From Moorena sp. SIO3I8 (GTDB lineage: Bacteria > Cyanobacteriota > Cyanobacteriia > Cyanobacteriales > Coleofasciculaceae), in NCBI RefSeq assembly GCF_010692325.1, contig NZ_JAAHHW010000021.1, positions 1-64,000 on the forward strand: a stretch of 64,000 nt of DNA, written 5' to 3'. The position numbers and the translations under genes were made by a program. Shown piece after piece: positions 45,251-53,487 of this stretch (position 1 is its first letter; the number at the start of each line of letters is the position of its first letter). A model generated the notes under the pieces. It made no database searches, had not been told where the DNA came from, and saw nothing but the letters and a program-made list of their open reading frames with translations.

Positions 45251-45738
45251 TATCGGTTTCGTCTCTAGGATGGATAGCGAGACGACAACTTTTGATGACA
45301 AATCATCACGGTTCATGTTAGAATAAAGATGGTTGCTGACCCGCCTGACTGACTAAAAGGCTACCTTACAAATGGTCTAATATCCTATCAGTTTTTAGGC
45401 CATTAGGTGTACAAAGTACTAGCAGAGCTCAGGGAAGAGACTTGCCCCGGCTGGTTAGCCATAGTGCTGTAATTCCAAGGTGAGTCTGTCGAGTAAACTA
45501 TACGTCTGCGGAAGGCGGATGTCTGCCTGTGGACGCTGAGTAAGACCGTATTGCAGCTTGCTGTTTGAGGCATCGGCGGATGAAACGGGAAACCCGAAAG
45601 ACGAATAAGACCGTCCCTGATTGAGTTGAGAATGCGAGCAATCCCATGGCCGTAGGCCACGCTACGCGAACGCATTCTCAGCGAAGCAGGCTAGGGTACT
45701 TCACGTAACTCTACTATAGCTTGGCAACTTTTATCACT

Positions 45739-45909
45739 ATGACGCAACCCCAACCCTCTAAAGTCCCTCAACTCCAGTCACCTAAGTTTGGGTTTAATGA
45801 TTACGCAGAACGCTTGAATGGTAGAGCTGCCATGATTGGTTTTATTTTGACTCTGGCAATTGAATACTTTACTGGTCAAGACTTATTAACCTGGTTAGGC
45901 TTACAGTAG
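45739..45909 (+). CDS. High-light-inducible protein (Hlip/Scp)
   Basis: A 56-residue one-helix chlorophyll-binding protein. It has the signature EYAERLNGRAAMIGF-like NDYAERLNGRAAMIGFILTLAIEYFTGQ, with the Glu, Asn and Arg of the chlorophyll motif ExxNGRxAMxGF. Such proteins bind chlorophyll and carotenoid and protect or assist photosystem assembly in the thylakoid. The ATG at 45739 (MTQPQPSKVP) is preferred over a TTG 18 bases upstream. No partner gene adjoins it. Confidence 0.92.
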   Translation: MTQPQPSKVPQLQSPKFGFNDYAERLNGRAAMIGFILTLAIEYFTGQDLLTWLGLQ

Positions 45910-46128
45910 AACTAGTCCCAGAGTCAGTCAGTGGGAGAGTCGGTCAGTAGGAAAGTCGCTGAAGCTACTGGCCTGCTCCTGTAAGCGCTTTCAAGAATAA
46001 CTGCTGCCATAGTTCCCAGGATTGGCAAAATTAATCTTGAACTTCCCGGTTGCTCTGGGGTTAGTGAACAGTAACTAAAAGTGCCACAGATTATCTCAAA
46101 GTCTATGATTGTTTGGTAGACTTAAGTC

Positions 46129-46716
46129 ATGGCACTAATACCGTTTCGTAAGGCAGTCGAACTTACAGGACTCTGTAAAAACACTTTGAGGAAGTACGCA
46201 GACAATGGCACTATCAAATGGGAGCGAACCCCAAGGGGATATAGACTATTTGATACAGAAAGCTTACTCACCTTTAGGCCTACTAATACTGCTACGCCTA
46301 CCACTCTTTGTTATAGTTAGGTCAGCAGCAGGAAACAAAAAGACGACCTTGAGGGATTTGTCGCCTATATGCACTCCCTCTAACCAGAAGCGGAAATCAT
46401 CCCAGACATCGGATCAGGACTCAACTACAAAAGAAAAAGTCTTAAAACCATACTGGAACGACTTATGCGCGGAGATCAGCTCACGATTATTGTTGCCTGT
46501 CTCGACAGACTTACCCGGTTTGGGTTTGAACTGTTTGAGTACTTGGTCAGCCTTAACGGTGGAAAAATCCTGGTTCTCGACAACCCTAAAAGTTGCCCAT
46601 AATCAGAAATCACAGCCGATATTCTATCCATCATTCAGGTCTTTTCTTGCCGAGTCCACGAACAATAAAATTACGGTTCAAAAATCAAAAAAGATCCGAC
46701 TATTCCTAAAGACTGA
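46129..46716 (+). pseudogene. IS607 tnpA serine resolvase, four in-frame stops
   Basis: The frame begins MALIPFRKAVELTGLCKNTL, a MerR-like helix-turn-helix that heads IS607 resolvases, and continues after the stop at 46318 with VSSRKQKDDLEGFVAYMHSL, DIGSGLNYKRKSLKTILERL, ACLDRLTRFGFELFEYLVS and DILSIIQVFSCRVHEQ, a normal resolvase in order. In-frame stops lie at 46318 (TAG), 46381 (TAA), 46600 (TAA) and 46666 (TAA), before the natural end at 46714-46716. No frameshift is seen over 195 codons. The stop at 46318 removes the residue before the conserved VSS, at the catalytic serine region. Confidence 0.8.
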
Positions 46717-47791
46717 GCAGCGTCAATTAATTAATCGCTGGTTTGGAGTATCTCGTTATGTATTCAATAAAACCGTAGAGATTCTCAAAGATGGGAATAT
46801 TAAAGCTAATTGGAAAGCCATTAAAACCGACATTATCAATAACCTCCCTGAATGGTGTAAGTCAGTACCTTATCAGATAAAATCGATAGCGATTAAGGAT
46901 GCTTGCACGGGTGTCAGGGAGGCTAAGAAAAAATACAATTTGACTGGAGTTGTTAATCGGGTTCGTTTTAGGTCTCGAAAAAATCCTGTTCAGTCTTGCT
47001 ATATCCCAAAGTCGGCTGTTTCAGCAAAGGGGATCTACCCTACAAAATTAGGAGAGTTAACCTTTGCTGAAAGGCTACCAGATCACATATGTGACTGTCG
47101 ATTAACTAGCACTAATGGGAACTATTACCTAGTAGTTCCCTATAAGACCACTAGAAATAAAGCCGAGAATCAAGGTAGAATAGTTGCTCTCGATCCAGGT
47201 GTTAGAACCTTTGTAACATTTTTCAGTGAGAATTCTGTAGGCAAGATTGGCGATGGTGATTTTTCTAGAATTCAACGTTTATGTGCCCACTTGGATGCGC
47301 TAATCTCAAAAATCAGCAAATCAAGAGGTAAGCAAAAACGTCGAAGGAGAAAAGCAGCTAGAAGAATGACCATTAAGATCCAGAATTTAATCAATGAATT
47401 ACATCACAAAACTGCCCGATTTTTAGTGGATAATTTTGATGTAATTTTGCTGCCTAGCTTTGAGACATCTCAAATGTCAAAACGACAAGAGAGAAAAATT
47501 CGTTCAAAAACAGTCCGCAACTTGCTTTCCTTTGCTCATTATCGGTTCAAGCAATTCTTAAAACATAAAGCTTTTGAGACAGGCAAGCTTGTGGTTGATG
47601 TCTGTGAAGCCTACACTAGTAAAACTGTTAGCTGGACAGGGGAACTCGTAAAAATTGGTGGAAGTAAAATCATCAAGTCTCAAATTGATGGTAAAAAAAT
47701 GGATAGAGATATAAATGGCGCTCGTGGGATATTCCTGAGAGCTTTGGTAGATACACCCTGGGTGAACGATCACCTTGCATTGGCGGGCTAA
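46559..47791 (+). CDS. tnpB: TnpB of IS607-type element (no Cys zinc ribbon)
   Basis: The region from about 46678 matches TnpB: IRLFLKTEQRQLINRWFGVSRYVFNKTVE, catalytic ALDPGVRTFVTFF, LLPSFETSQM (Glu) and MDRDINGARGIF (Asp). The zinc-ribbon cysteines are absent; YTSKTVSWTGE stands in their place, as in a cyanobacterial subset of IS607 TnpBs. A longer reading from 46205 is only a shadow of the tnpA frame. The true start is unclear: no ATG/GTG/TTG exists near the conserved N-terminus, and the GTG at 46559 is the nearest. The C-terminus LVDTPWVNDHLALAG matches the remnant at 55.2 kb. Confidence 0.75.
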   Translation: MEKSWFSTTLKVAHNQKSQPIFYPSFRSFLAESTNNKITVQKSKKIRLFLKTEQRQLINRWFGVSRYVFNKTVEILKDGNIKANWKAIKTDIINNLPEWCKSVPYQIKSIAIKDACTGVREAKKKYNLTGVVNRVRFRSRKNPVQSCYIPKSAVSAKGIYPTKLGELTFAERLPDHICDCRLTSTNGNYYLVVPYKTTRNKAENQGRIVALDPGVRTFVTFFSENSVGKIGDGDFSRIQRLCAHLDALISKISKSRGKQKRRRRKAARRMTIKIQNLINELHHKTARFLVDNFDVILLPSFETSQMSKRQERKIRSKTVRNLLSFAHYRFKQFLKHKAFETGKLVVDVCEAYTSKTVSWTGELVKIGGSKIIKSQIDGKKMDRDINGARGIFLRALVDTPWVNDHLALAG

Positions 47792-47968
47792 TGTCTATCT
47801 TGGTAGACTTTGGTAGCTAAAAAGTATCGGATGTCGAAGAATTATATATATCAGATATATCTCAGTAACAGTGAAGTCTCCCAACTAACGTTAGTGCTCT
47901 AGTTGGGCAATTTTGACCTATTCTGTTACAAAAGAAGTAAATCTGTGAAATAGAGTAAGTAGTAAGCC

Positions 47969-48280
47969 GTGATAAATGCTTTATGGCATCGAGTGTTGAA
48001 GTCAGCTTACCGTAAAGAGCCAATCTCAGGCTTCATCGTGATTATCGGAGCGGTGGATGCTGTCATTGGTGGTGTCGGCGGACGCTGGTCATTATTCAGT
48101 TTTGGACTGATGATGGTGGGAATAGCAGTGGTAGTCCGTTGGTGGCAAAGCCAAAGTCAGCAAACTGAACTGGCTGAGCAACCTGTGGAGCGGTATCTTC
48201 CCCCCAGTTCTTCCCGTCCACCATTACCGATGTTGAGTGCTGTCAAGGGTCAATCACATCGACGTCAACCACCTCGATAG
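47969..48280 (+). CDS. Small conserved cyanobacterial membrane protein
   Basis: A 103-residue protein starting at a GTG (MINALWHRVLKSAYRKEPISGF). It has two hydrophobic segments (about residues 21-38 and 42-60) and a proline-rich hydrophilic tail. The N-terminal half is like a cyanobacterial family of unknown function with the pattern RRVLKRAYRREPI...VDAVIGG...WSLFSFGL. It stands alone between the IS607 element and the MerR gene. Confidence 0.7.
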   Translation: MINALWHRVLKSAYRKEPISGFIVIIGAVDAVIGGVGGRWSLFSFGLMMVGIAVVVRWWQSQSQQTELAEQPVERYLPPSSSRPPLPMLSAVKGQSHRRQPPR

Positions 48281-48353
48281 GTCAAGCTGTTTTAAGATCA
48301 CACTGTTCATCCCTAAGGGAATAGGGGCAACAGAGGGGAGAGGATAGTCAACA

Positions 48354-48836
48354 GTGGTCAGTTACCAATTACCAATTACCAATGACCTTTTGGCCAATTC
48401 AGAGGACTGGCTCAAAATTGGTCAGGTAGCTAGTCATAGCGGGTTGCCCGTGAAGACCATTCGCTATTACGAAGAGATTGGTCTGCTTACGCCAGTCACA
48501 ACCCGCTCCCCTTCTGGCTATCGCCTGTTTACCAACCAGGTGCTGAATCGACTGGCTTTTATTAAACGCGCCCAATCCCTAGGACTTAGCCTTAGTGAGA
48601 TTCAAGACATCCTCAAAATCCATGACTTTGGTGAGTTACCTTGTGGAGCGGTTAAGCAGCATCTACTGCACAAAATTGACGCAATCACCGAACAAATAGA
48701 AGCATTGGAACTACTAAAGTCCGAGTTGTTGGGTATAATTTCGGGTTGGCAAGAACATCCCCCTGACGCGGTGAAAAGTAAGACGATTTGCCCTAACCTT
48801 GGCCAAAAGGCCACGCTACGCGAACAACCAGAATGA
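48354..48836 (+). CDS. MerR-family transcriptional regulator
   Basis: A 160-residue MerR regulator. The winged helix-turn-helix LKIGQVASHSGLPVKTIRYYEEIGLLTP is followed by SGYRLFTNQVLNRLAFIKRAQSLGLSLSEIQDIL and a dimerisation helix. A C-terminal LPCGAVKQHLLHKID pattern with Cys can fit metal or thiol sensing, but ligands are not clear. The last residues, GQKATLREQPE, come from an in-frame insertion of the GGCC-CACGCTACGCGAAC small dispersed repeat. The GTG start at 48354 lies in an ACCAATT repeat and is uncertain. The stop overlaps the start of the next gene (ATGA). Confidence 0.85.
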   Translation: MVSYQLPITNDLLANSEDWLKIGQVASHSGLPVKTIRYYEEIGLLTPVTTRSPSGYRLFTNQVLNRLAFIKRAQSLGLSLSEIQDILKIHDFGELPCGAVKQHLLHKIDAITEQIEALELLKSELLGIISGWQEHPPDAVKSKTICPNLGQKATLREQPE

Positions 48837-49900
48837 AAAAAACACCGTTGGCGATTTTGGGAACTGTGATCGGGATCATGACAGTGGTCACCAGTACCAC
48901 CTACGCTAGGGAACCAAGACTCGGGCTAATGGTTGCAGCTATACCGGAAATGGCTTCATCCCAGGCTCAATCTTGGAGAACTCCTCAATTGCTGCGTACC
49001 ATTGAAGCCCATTCTACCGCTGTGGATGCTCTGTCATTTAGTCCCAGTGGGCGAGTGCTACTCAGTGGGGGTAGCAGGAGTGATGCTCATCTGAAATTAT
49101 GGTGGCTGAAAACCGGTCGTGAAATAGATAGCCTGCGAGTACACCAAACCTCAGTGTCCGACCTGGCTTTTAGTGCTGATGGAACAATTCTGGCTAGTGT
49201 CGGGGAGGATGGTCGAATCAATTTGTGGCAATGGAATCAGGAAGAATACACAGGAGACTATACCCGTACTTTTCTAGGGCATACTAGCAATTTACTTTCC
49301 CTAGCTATCACCTCAGATAGTAAGGTATTAGTGACTGGGGGATTGGATGGTATTCGGGTGTGGGACATCAGAAACCAACGTCCCCTTTACACTCTGGCAG
49401 ATTTTGATCATCCAACCTATTCCCTAGCGCTTCATCCCAAGGCCGAAACCCTGGTAAGTGGACTCAAGAATGGCACGATTAAAATTTGGAATCTGAACAC
49501 AGGACAACCCCTTTACGTTATTCGAGCTCATCAAGGTATCACTAGTGCTCTAGCCTTTACCCCTAATGGTAGAACCCTAGTCAGCAGTGGTTATGACGGT
49601 AAGATTAGGGTCTGGGATACGCAGACTTGGCAGCTTAAGTATACCTTGACTAAACATACTGGAAAGATTCGTGCGATCGCAATTAATCCAGTTAATGGCA
49701 CAATTCTCGCTAGTGCTAGTCGTGATGGGGTGCGGTTGTGGAATTTGAACACTGGTAAGCAGATTGCTTGGTTGACTGGACATCAAGATTGGGTACAATC
49801 CCTTGCCTTTAGTCGGGATGGGCGTTTTCTGGCTACTGGGGGATTTGATCGGACGATTAAAATTTGGCAGGCGAATAGAACAGAGGTGGCTCGACAGTAA
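48833..49900 (+). CDS. Exported WD40 repeat protein
   Basis: A 355-residue protein with a signal peptide (MKKTPLAILGTVIGIMTVVTSTTYA) followed by seven WD40 repeats (about residues 50-345), enough for one propeller. It is thus likely periplasmic, unlike the giant cytoplasmic WD40 NTPases in this window. Its start overlaps the MerR gene stop (ATGA), so the two are translationally coupled, and the regulator may control the pair. Function is unknown; scaffolding is the general WD40 role. Confidence 0.85.
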   Translation: MKKTPLAILGTVIGIMTVVTSTTYAREPRLGLMVAAIPEMASSQAQSWRTPQLLRTIEAHSTAVDALSFSPSGRVLLSGGSRSDAHLKLWWLKTGREIDSLRVHQTSVSDLAFSADGTILASVGEDGRINLWQWNQEEYTGDYTRTFLGHTSNLLSLAITSDSKVLVTGGLDGIRVWDIRNQRPLYTLADFDHPTYSLALHPKAETLVSGLKNGTIKIWNLNTGQPLYVIRAHQGITSALAFTPNGRTLVSSGYDGKIRVWDTQTWQLKYTLTKHTGKIRAIAINPVNGTILASASRDGVRLWNLNTGKQIAWLTGHQDWVQSLAFSRDGRFLATGGFDRTIKIWQANRTEVARQ

Positions 49901-50165
49901 AAAAATACCAATTAAAGTAGGGTTGGAACAGGTAAGCGATCAGCTACAGCAGTCGAAGCCTAGTTTAGGACAGTCACTTTTCCTCAAACCTAGATACAAA
50001 GCTAGTTTAACTTCTGACTTCTGACTTCAAACTTCTGACTTCTGCTATATCAGCGATCAGCTATCAGCTAAAGGCTAACCACTGACCGCTGACTACTGAC
50101 CGCTGACTGCTGACCGCTGACGGCTAAATGCTTACAACCAAACTCCCTACAAGCTAAAGAATATT

Positions 50166-50588
50166 ATGACAGATAAATCGAATAATATTGCTATTATTCA
50201 TTTCGATGGTGTCAGCAAAAGACGAACTAATCAATCCGCCTGTGGTGCTATAATTCAGTACCAAGGTGAAGTTTATCCAGTCTCTCAATACTTAGGATTT
50301 ACTACTCAGAACCAAACTGAATATATGGGGCTAATCCTTGGACTACAGAAGACTCTAAAGCTGGGAGCAAAAGAAGCCAAAATCTATGGGGATTGCGAAC
50401 TAGTAATTAACCAGCTCCATGGGGATTATATGGTTAAAAACAACAATTTGGTTAGCTTTCACACCCGAGCCAAAACCCTTCTTGATAAACTGGATTTCTA
50501 CGAATTAATCTGGATTAACAAAACCCAAAACCTTGAAGCTGACCAGTTAGCTAATGACTGTATTGATTTGGAAAAGTCCCAGAAGTAA
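50166..50588 (+). CDS. RNase HI-like protein
   Basis: A 140-residue RNase H1-fold protein. The DEDD residues can be seen in HFDGVSKRRTN, NQTEYMGLILGLQ, IYGDCELVINQLHG, and TQNLEADQLAND. The arrangement matches the short, single-domain RNase HI-like proteins without an RNA-binding extension. It probably degrades RNA in RNA-DNA hybrids, though many such homologues have other roles. Upstream DNA is STRR-rich (50040-50130). Confidence 0.85.
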   Translation: MTDKSNNIAIIHFDGVSKRRTNQSACGAIIQYQGEVYPVSQYLGFTTQNQTEYMGLILGLQKTLKLGAKEAKIYGDCELVINQLHGDYMVKNNNLVSFHTRAKTLLDKLDFYELIWINKTQNLEADQLANDCIDLEKSQK

Positions 50589-50758
50589 AGAATGCGTGGG
50601 GTTTGCAGTAATTTCAATAGGAAAGGGAATAGGGAACAGGGAATAGGGAATAGGGAGTAGGGAGTAGGGAGTAGGGAGTAGGGAGTAGGGAGTAGGCAAG
50701 AGGAATCCCCCCTCTCCCCACACTCTTGGCTCTTGCCAATCCCAATGGAAATGGAATA
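50589..50758. repeat. TAGGGAG/GGGAATA heptamer array
   Basis: GGGAATA/GGGAACA then TAGGGAG heptamers lie at about 50627-50695, between the convergent RNase HI-like gene and the gene ending at 50759. Nothing else is seen. Confidence 0.8.
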
Positions 50759-51022
50759 TCAGTTCTCTTTTGATGCCTGCTCCTCTTGCAACAGTTGCTC
50801 TTTGGAATCTCCCCAGTAGGCTGCGTAAGTCCAAACTTCGTGGTTATCGTTTTCTTTGCTTTCTACTGACCATCGATAAATAGCTGATTTCGGCTCAACC
50901 CCAATTTCTATAAGCTTGGCACCCATATAGTACTCCATTTGGTTTTTGGTCATATACTTGACCCCAGTAGGCTCATTCTTTTTTACGGTTCGGGACATGA
51001 AAGCTTTAGTATGTTTTGCCAT
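50759..51022 (-). CDS. Small hypothetical protein
   Basis: An 87-residue basic-then-acidic protein (MAKHTKAFMSRTVKKNEPTG ... SKEQLLQEEQASKEN) with no known motif and no membrane segment. The ATG at 51022 lies at a clear boundary, and codon use is like genes around it. It has no same-strand neighbour. I do not recognise the family. Confidence 0.6.
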   Translation of the reverse strand: MAKHTKAFMSRTVKKNEPTGVKYMTKNQMEYYMGAKLIEIGVEPKSAIYRWSVESKENDNHEVWTYAAYWGDSKEQLLQEEQASKEN

Positions 51023-51613
51023 TTTGTTTCTCTTTTGGGTGTGAATATTAAGAATTGCTGATGTCTTGCATCTATTCTTGACTAATCTCTAGCAAGAGTT
51101 AGACACAATTCTTAATATTCTAATGCTTGAAGCGATAACAGAGTTAGGTAAAGTACCCTACTTCCGGTATTTTCGGGCTGAGCAACGGCTGAACATCTAG
51201 TGATGGGATGGGCTTGATCGTTGCCAGACTTTGCTGCTGCTACACCATGCGATCGCTTTTAGCGGAAGCGAAGCTTCATCGCGTAGCGTGACCAAAGGTC
51301 AATCGCAAATGAGATCCCATTAGTATGAAGAAAAGGATGAAGGTCAGCAGTTGCATCCAGACCAGTGTACCAAAGGCACTGCCAACGGCAATTGTGGCTG
51401 ATCATCCACTGGCCAGATCCCTCAGTGTTTAGTAACTAATCAAGTGCAATTCTCATCTCTCATCAAGAGTGAGGTGCACAGGATTTTTTTCCACTCCCCC
51501 CTCCCCGTGCGGTGAAACCACTACTAATAAAACTCTTCCCCCTACTCCCTACTCCCTACTCCCTACTCCCTACTCCCTACTCCCTACTCCCTACTCCCTA
51601 CTCCCTAAAACCA
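51023..51613. other. Intergenic with SDR, tail motif and CTCCCTA array
   Basis: No gene is seen. GCGATCGCTTTTAGCGGAAG and a HIP1-linked CATCGCGTAGCGTGACC block (about 51250-51310) is followed by AGTGAGGTGCACAGGATTTT (about 51468-51487), the minus-strand tail motif. CTCCCTA heptamers fill about 51542-51606, directly before the DUF1800 start. Confidence 0.65.
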
Positions 51614-53125
51614 ATGTATCTGGGAAAATTGAACCTTAAGCCTGTCTACTGGCTCTTAGGGCTAATCTTGGCAGTCATCCTCCTCTGGGCACTACCCAAG
51701 CCTTGGCACGCTGCCAGTTTATCCACTGACCCGAAAGTATTGCATGTCCTCAATCGCGTTAGTTTTGGTCCTCGCCCTGGGGACATCGAACGGGTGAAAT
51801 CCATGGGAGTTGATGCTTATATTCAGTCCCAACTTTCCCCAGAATCTATTCCTGAACCGCCACAACTGAGGAAACAACTCAAGAATTTGGATACCCTGGA
51901 ACTGAATCCAGTGGAGCTATGGAAAGGCTATGCACCACCACAAGGTAAAAAGAAACGGCAGCTGACTCAGCAACAACGGAAGCAGGCTCAAAAGCGATCG
52001 CAAATACCTAGGCAGCAGGGATTAGAAGCCCGTTTAATCAAAGCGATCGCTAGCCCTCAACAGCTTCAGGAAGTAATGGTAGACTTCTGGTTCAACCACT
52101 TCAATGTTTTTGATAGCAAGGGATTGAATCGGATCTGGGTTAGTTCCTTTGAACAAGATGCCATTAGACCCCATGCCCTTGGTCGTTTTCGGGATTTGTT
52201 AGGTGCTACAGCTCACCATCCCGCCATGCTCGTCTATTTAGACAACCACCAAAACACTGCACCAGGAAGTCCAGGAGCTCGTGGTCGATACAAAGGGCTT
52301 AATGAAAACTATGCTCGGGAACTGATGGAACTCCACACCCTAGGAGTAGATGGTGGCTACACCCAAGAGGATGTAATTACCCTAGCGCGGATCTTGACTG
52401 GCTGGACTACTGACCGTGAGGGTAAGTACGGTGACAGTAGAGGATTTTATTACGAAAGTAAGCGCCATGATTACAGTGATAAGGTTTTGCTGGGTACACC
52501 GATTCCAGGTAGCGGCAGCCTAGAGGGAGAGCAAGCGCTAGACCTCCTAGCTCGTCATCCCTCCACCGCCCATTACATTAGCTACAAATTAGCCCAGTAC
52601 TTTGTAGCTGATCAGCCACCAGCAAAGCTAGTAGACACTCTAGCCCAACGCTTTTTGAAGACCGATGGGGATATTCGTAAGGTTCTCAAAACCCTATTTC
52701 AAAGCCCTGAATTTTGGGACACTCAGTATTACAACAGTAAATTTAAATCCCCCTATCACTACATCATCTCAGCAGTGCGAGCTACAGGCAGTAAAAAGCC
52801 CAAATGGAAAACCCTCTCTGGTATTATCCGTCAGCTAGGAATGCCCATCTACGGCTGTCCAACTCCCAATGGTTACAAAAATACTGAGAAGGCTTGGCTC
52901 AGTCCAGATGGGATGATTCGCCGGGTCAGCTTTGCCACCGCATTAGCCAATGGTAATTTCGAGCAGCGTCAACCTAAAGAAAAGCGTAAACCTGTGGATG
53001 CTGTCCAACTCAGGAAAACCCTAGCTAATCACTTTTCTGACCAAACCAAAGAAGTCATCGACACTAGTCCAGCTAAGCTACGGGCCGCCTTGATTTTAGG
53101 GAGTCCAGAAATGATGTATCGGTAA
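51614..53125 (+). CDS. DUF1800 protein
   Basis: A 503-residue protein of the DUF1800 family. A transmembrane or signal segment (PVYWLLGLILAVILLWALP) starts it, and VLNRVSFGPRPGDIERVKSMGVDAYI is the family's first motif. Later motifs are MVDFWFNHFNVF, NENYARELMELHTLGVDGGYTQEDVITLARILTGWTTD and LFQSPEFW. The start ATG at 51614 is chosen because the earlier reading only spans heptamers. The DUF1501 gene lies 362 bases downstream; the two are found together in many bacteria and may act on an exported substrate. Confidence 0.88.
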   Translation: MYLGKLNLKPVYWLLGLILAVILLWALPKPWHAASLSTDPKVLHVLNRVSFGPRPGDIERVKSMGVDAYIQSQLSPESIPEPPQLRKQLKNLDTLELNPVELWKGYAPPQGKKKRQLTQQQRKQAQKRSQIPRQQGLEARLIKAIASPQQLQEVMVDFWFNHFNVFDSKGLNRIWVSSFEQDAIRPHALGRFRDLLGATAHHPAMLVYLDNHQNTAPGSPGARGRYKGLNENYARELMELHTLGVDGGYTQEDVITLARILTGWTTDREGKYGDSRGFYYESKRHDYSDKVLLGTPIPGSGSLEGEQALDLLARHPSTAHYISYKLAQYFVADQPPAKLVDTLAQRFLKTDGDIRKVLKTLFQSPEFWDTQYYNSKFKSPYHYIISAVRATGSKKPKWKTLSGIIRQLGMPIYGCPTPNGYKNTEKAWLSPDGMIRRVSFATALANGNFEQRQPKEKRKPVDAVQLRKTLANHFSDQTKEVIDTSPAKLRAALILGSPEMMYR

Positions 53126-53487
53126 TCTATTAGGGAGTCGGGAGTCGGGAGTCGGGAGTCGGGAGTCGGGAGTCGGGAGTCGGGAGTTGGGGGAATAAAA
53201 TTGATTGCACCATACTTTTTGAAGTATGAAGTATGAATGATTAATTATAATTTTTGATGTTTAAATAGCCATTTAAAAAATATGCTTTTAAATCAAATTT
53301 TAATAAATTTGCTATTTTTATAAAAGCAAATTATATAATATTAATTTATTATAATACCAAAAACTCCTCGAAGCTCTTTCCTACGATTCCCGATTCCCGA
53401 TTCCCGATTCCCGATTCCCGATTCCCGATTCCCGATTCCCGATTCCCGATTCCCGATTCCCTGTTCCCTATGCTATAAAAACCAACC
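53126..53487. repeat. Intergenic with GGGAGTC and CCCGATT arrays
   Basis: No gene is seen. GGGAGTC heptamers (about 53131-53188) and CCCGATT heptamers (about 53384-53460) flank an AT-rich stretch with a TTTTTGAAGTATGAAGTATG repeat at 53216-53235. The DUF1501 start follows directly. Confidence 0.8.

Larger units (their letters stand above)
45013..45738. other. Intergenic with palindromic element B and possible structured RNA
   Basis: No protein gene is supported. The palindromic element at 45121-45250 is followed by GTTTCGTCTCTAGG (about 45256-45269), which matches the reverse complement of the end of the ribbon-helix-helix gene at 26.6 kb. Bases about 45400-45690 are GC-richer, unrelated to the tandem arrays, and hold hairpins including GAGAATGCG (45628-45636) with CGCATTCTC (45671-45679), with a small dispersed repeat in the loop. 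The hli gene starts at 45739; the stretch may be its leader or a separate RNA. Confidence 0.5.
46101..47810 (+). mobile_element. IS607-type element
   Basis: The element has a degenerate serine-resolvase-type tnpA followed by an intact tnpB. Both ends share GTCTAT...TTGGTAGACTT, giving a GTCTA/TAGAC palindrome, at 46101-46123 (left) and 47793-47810 (right, 2 bases after the tnpB stop). These fit IS607 ends; no target duplication is expected. Exact cut points are not determined. Confidence 0.65.

Noticed and set aside
45330-45700. RNase P RNA, tmRNA, SRP RNA or 6S RNA upstream of hli
   Set aside because: I looked for the conserved RNase P core, the tmRNA tRNA-like end and the SRP GGAA loop context and found none; no matching landmark of 6S RNA could be recognised. 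Kept only as an unassigned candidate.
46205-46558. N-terminal extension of the IS607 tnpB frame
   Set aside because: These residues are a shifted reading of the tnpA resolvase codons and match no TnpB; the tnpB homology begins near 46678.
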